8,243 bases of DNA. Origin: Aliterella sp. RAGGC_92 (GTDB lineage: Bacteria > Cyanobacteriota > Cyanobacteriia > Cyanobacteriales > Chroococcidiopsidaceae). This document shows positions 5,848 through 8,243 of the stretch, one piece after another. Within the stretch, counting starts at the first letter, position 1. Each line of letters begins with the position of its first letter. The stretch spans positions 27,652-35,894 of the forward strand of contig JAPJOW010000007.1 of NCBI GenBank assembly GCA_030826005.1, read 5' to 3'. The notes below the pieces were generated by a model that was not told the origin of the DNA, searched no databases, and saw only the letters and a program-made list of their open reading frames with translations. A program made the translations under genes and the position numbers.

Positions 5848-8093
5848 ACGATCGCGCCCACTCGTTTAAAAGCTGGCGTACCCGATCGCTTATCAATTCT
5901 GGCTTTAAAAATAGCATTAGCTTCGGGGTAAAACATCAATGCCGCACCTTGCCTAACGCTACCGTAAATCACTTCTACATTTTCTAACTTGCCTGCATCG
6001 GCTTGGACTGTAACAAGAGTGCGATCGCTTAAGCTTGCCTTCTCTGCGTCTTTGTGGTTCATTAAAATACAATTGCGGTGGGGTATTCCTCGATACTTGT
6101 CATCAAGCTTATAAACAACTGTATTGTGTTGAGAATAACTACGCCCGGTAATCAAAGCTAAAACTACATTTGGCACAGATTCAGCAACGCCAAAATCTTG
6201 CGGTGTTGGCAATGTAAGATCCGGTAAAGGACTTACAAACATAGATGCTTTTCCCGAAGGAGTAGAAAACTTTGGTTCGGTAAAAATTCGCCCGGAAATT
6301 GTAAATTCTTCCCCTGTGGCATCAATTTGAGCCATTTTTTCGTAACCGGGAATTGTTTGAGCAATTAGTTGACGAATGTATTGCGGATCTTGCAGCTTTA
6401 GCCAGTTTATCGGCGAAACGCCATGCAGGCGATGGGCGAGTTGGGTTAAAAATTCCACTTCCGAAATTAAATCTGCGTTTTTTAGGTGAGTTGTTCCTTC
6501 ATCGCTTAACCGGACAAAATTATTACCAGACTCGCTAGTTGTTTTGTGGGGATTTTCAAATCGAGCAAACACCGGAATAATTATCGTGTTTTTCTTCCCC
6601 AACCCGTGAAAGTGTCCGAGATTTGGCTTAGTGGCAAGATAGATAACTGTGTCAATTTTAGATAAAGCTCGTTTTGCTTGGGTAGAGTCGGGGTTAGCTG
6701 CAAATAAATTTCCACCCAAACAAATTAAAGTATCTACTTTTCCCTCGTCTGCCGCTTCAATCAGACTGCGCGTATTGTATCCTGAATTTAATTCAAGACT
6801 CCGCCCCAAAAGTTTTTCTAAAGCAGTTTTAATTTCTTTTTTCAGGTGAATTGTAACACCCATCGATCCGAAGCCCTGGACGTTAGAATGTCCGCGTATA
6901 GGCATTGTCCCCGCGCCCTCTTTGCCTGCATTGCCTGTAATTAAAGCAGTGTTGGCAATACTATAAACATTATCTACACCATTTGCTTGCTGAGTTACCC
7001 CCATTGCCCAACCAAAAACCACAGCTTGAGAACTTGTAATTATTTTAGCTGCGGCTTCTATCTCGCTTTTTGCCACACCGCAAGTATTCGTAATTGTTTC
7101 CCAACTGGTAGAAGTGGCGCTTTCAATTACTGTTTCCCAGCCTTCGGTATGAGCTTGCAAATAGTCAGTTTTAACTAAACCTTGCTCGATAATATATTTT
7201 TGGATGCCTACAAATAAAGCAACATCGCTACCAGGAAGCGGTTGTAAGTAAAGATTGGCAATATCTGACCCTACTACCAAAGACTTTAGCGGAAAAGCAG
7301 GAGAACCAAACTTAACTAACCCAATTTCCACAATGGGATTAATGACAATTACCTTACCACCGCGATCGCGCAATTTAATTAGTTCGTTCATCAATCGCGG
7401 ATTGTTATAAGCGGGGTTAGAACCCGTTAATACTACACAGTCCGACTTTTCCAAGCTTTCTAGGCTTACCATCGAAGTACCAGAACCAAACATCTGTTTG
7501 AGTGCTGTTGTTGACGGTGCTTGGCATAAATCCGAACAATCTGCCAAATTATTAGAACCCAACACCCGCATCATTAATTGCAGCAAGTAAGCCGCTTCAT
7601 TTGAAGATCGTCCCGAACTATAAGAGGCGACTCGTTCTGGCTGCTTTTGAAACGCATCGGTAGCGATATTGTAGATTTCTTGCCAAGAAATGCGATCGTA
7701 ATGCGCTTGTCCTTCCCGTAAAATCATCGGAAAGCTAAGTCTTCCTAGCCTATCGGCTTCGTGGGAAGTCAGCTTTTGCAACTCCTCAATAGTATTATCT
7801 GTAAATACCGAAGCAGGAACAGCAGGTTTAATTTCTGCGGAGATTGCCTCAACGCTTTTCATACAGCGCTGGAGTTTTTCGCCGTTTTCGTTAGTAAAGC
7901 CGCCTTTTTGTCCCCCTGTACCCCACGCACAAGATAAACAAGCACTTTTATGTAACAAAGTTTGCCAAAGTTTTGCGCCTTCAGGTGACAGCGTATGCTT
8001 TGCCCAATACTCAATGATTGGTAAACCACCCCCAATATCAGGTGTTGCATCATTTTTATCTTCTAAGATTGGGTTAGTTTTCTCTGCATCCAT
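5829..8093 (-). CDS. FdhF/YdeP-family molybdopterin oxidoreductase
   Basis: 754-residue cytoplasmic molybdopterin-dependent oxidoreductase with no signal peptide, close to the usual YdeP length. The N-terminal cluster region has CLSCAWGTGG (52-61) and a later Cys77 (QRCMKS), not the CxxCxxxC of NarB or typical formate dehydrogenase. The catalytic loop reads DLCQAPSTTAL (188-198): Cys190 fits the Mo-ligand position and Gln191 the place of the catalytic histidine of formate dehydrogenase. The Rossmann-like middle (from about 218, CVVLTGSNPAYNNPR) and the C-terminal pterin-dinucleotide domain (about 635-754, TGRSYSQHNTVVYK) are complete. YdeP proteins have been linked to acid resistance in E. 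coli, but their reaction is not established. AGGA (plus-strand 8103-8106) lies nine bases before the ATG. Convergent with cnaT and divergent from a Tat-signal gene; a nitrogen role is suggested only by position. It is not NarB. Confidence 0.9.
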   Translation of the reverse strand: MDAEKTNPILEDKNDATPDIGGGLPIIEYWAKHTLSPEGAKLWQTLLHKSACLSCAWGTGGQKGGFTNENGEKLQRCMKSVEAISAEIKPAVPASVFTDNTIEELQKLTSHEADRLGRLSFPMILREGQAHYDRISWQEIYNIATDAFQKQPERVASYSSGRSSNEAAYLLQLMMRVLGSNNLADCSDLCQAPSTTALKQMFGSGTSMVSLESLEKSDCVVLTGSNPAYNNPRLMNELIKLRDRGGKVIVINPIVEIGLVKFGSPAFPLKSLVVGSDIANLYLQPLPGSDVALFVGIQKYIIEQGLVKTDYLQAHTEGWETVIESATSTSWETITNTCGVAKSEIEAAAKIITSSQAVVFGWAMGVTQQANGVDNVYSIANTALITGNAGKEGAGTMPIRGHSNVQGFGSMGVTIHLKKEIKTALEKLLGRSLELNSGYNTRSLIEAADEGKVDTLICLGGNLFAANPDSTQAKRALSKIDTVIYLATKPNLGHFHGLGKKNTIIIPVFARFENPHKTTSESGNNFVRLSDEGTTHLKNADLISEVEFLTQLAHRLHGVSPINWLKLQDPQYIRQLIAQTIPGYEKMAQIDATGEEFTISGRIFTEPKFSTPSGKASMFVSPLPDLTLPTPQDFGVAESVPNVVLALITGRSYSQHNTVVYKLDDKYRGIPHRNCILMNHKDAEKASLSDRTLVTVQADAGKLENVEVIYGSVRQGAALMFYPEANAIFKARIDKRSGTPAFKRVGAIVYAPTT
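5835..5862. terminator. Stem-loop spanning the cnaT / oxidoreductase convergent ends
   Basis: A perfect 10-bp GC-rich stem, AGTGGGCGCG (5835-5844) and CGCGCCCACT (5853-5862), encloses an 8-base loop that begins with the cnaT TAA codon. The left arm encodes the last codons of both genes on opposite strands. The run after it is CGTTTAAAA on the plus strand and is not T-rich on the minus strand, so classic Rho-independent termination is weakly supported. It may act as a bidirectional terminator or as a 3' end protecting structure. Confidence 0.5.
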
Positions 8094-8204
8094 ACTGCTT
8101 TTTCCTAGAAGACTAATTAGTGAGTGGGAACTACTAATATTTTAGGCGAAGTCCCAAGCCCCGTAATTAACAATTGTTTTAAAATTTCCTCTAAAATTGA
8201 CATC
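8094..8204. promoter_or_regulatory. Divergent intergenic region with two short palindromes
   Basis: This 111-bp spacer must hold promoters for the oxidoreductase (minus) and the Tat-signal gene (plus). It contains two perfect 10-bp palindromes, ACTAATTAGT (8112-8121) and AACAATTGTT (8169-8178), and -10-like TAAAAT boxes on the minus strand (8144 to 8139) and plus strand (8180-8185 and 8192-8197). No exact GTA-N8-TAC NtcA site is present. Palindromes this short and AT-rich can arise by chance, so any operator role is a guess. Confidence 0.3.
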
Positions 8205-8243
8205 ATGAAAAAACTAACCCGCCGCACTTTTATTACGACTGCT
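8205..8243 (+). CDS. Start of a Tat-exported protein (partial)
   Basis: Thirteen codons are visible before the window ends: MKKLTRRTFITTA. The sequence has the basic N-region and twin-arginine core TRRTFIT of a Tat signal peptide, so the product is probably exported folded to the periplasm or thylakoid lumen, or anchored as a lipoprotein. Cyanobacterial ABC-transporter binding proteins of the NrtA/CmpA type begin in a similar way, and a nitrate-regulated neighbourhood would fit, but many unrelated Tat substrates look alike. No clear Shine-Dalgarno precedes the ATG. It is divergent from the molybdopterin oxidoreductase. Confidence 0.6.
   Translation, partial: MKKLTRRTFITTA

Larger units (their letters stand above)
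1127..7369. repeat. HIP1 octamers GCGATCGC dispersed through the window
   Basis: By eye about 20 exact GCGATCGC copies lie between the first (1127-1134) and last (7362-7369), inside genes and spacers alike. This highly iterated palindrome is a hallmark of many cyanobacterial genomes and is the main evidence for the source. Copies are frequent from 1127 to 5600 but only two exact ones fall inside the oxidoreductase gene. Confidence 0.9.

Noticed and set aside
5829..8093. Reading the large molybdoenzyme as nitrate reductase NarB
   Set aside because: It lacks the N-terminal CxxCxxxC motif and has the CLSCAW and DLCQAPS patterns of the YdeP group.

Overview
The window is cyanobacterial DNA. The octamer GCGATCGC (HIP1) occurs about 20 times in 8.2 kb, the base composition is moderately AT-rich, and the order HEAT-repeat gene / LysR regulator / TrpD2-like gene matches the nirB-ntcB-cnaT nitrate-assimilation regulatory locus known from Anabaena and Synechococcus. 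The species cannot be fixed from this sequence.

Layout, left to right. Bases 158-1498 (+) encode a CLC-family anion channel or antiporter with an atypical first selectivity motif. Bases 1606-2085 (+) encode a small stand-alone GAF-domain protein. Bases 2091-2276 (-) encode a 61-residue single-span membrane protein, convergent with the GAF gene and 5 bp from it. Bases 2498-3769 (+) encode a HEAT-repeat protein, probably NirB. Bases 3864-4787 (+) encode a LysR regulator, probably NtcB, preceded by a textbook NtcA-activated promoter (GTA-N8-TAC, 22 bp, TAATTT). Bases 4804-5847 (+) encode a TrpD2-like protein, probably CnaT, 16 bp behind ntcB. Bases 5829-8093 (-) encode a FdhF/YdeP-type molybdopterin oxidoreductase whose 3' end overlaps cnaT by 19 bp; a 10-bp perfect stem sits on the two stop codons. 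At 8205 (+), divergent from the oxidoreductase, begins a protein with a twin-arginine signal, cut by the window edge.

How it works together (partly inferred): NtcA, the global nitrogen regulator, should switch on ntcB-cnaT when ammonium is absent. NtcB and CnaT are known to be needed for full expression of the nitrate-assimilation operon, and NirB helps nitrite reductase reach full activity. None of the structural genes (nirA, nrt, narB) lies in the window. The molybdoenzyme is not NarB: it lacks the CxxCxxxC cluster motif and looks like the functionally undefined YdeP family. The points most worth following are its link to nitrate regulators, the GAF protein with similarity to plant NIN-like proteins, and the eroded phosphoribosyltransferase motifs of CnaT.
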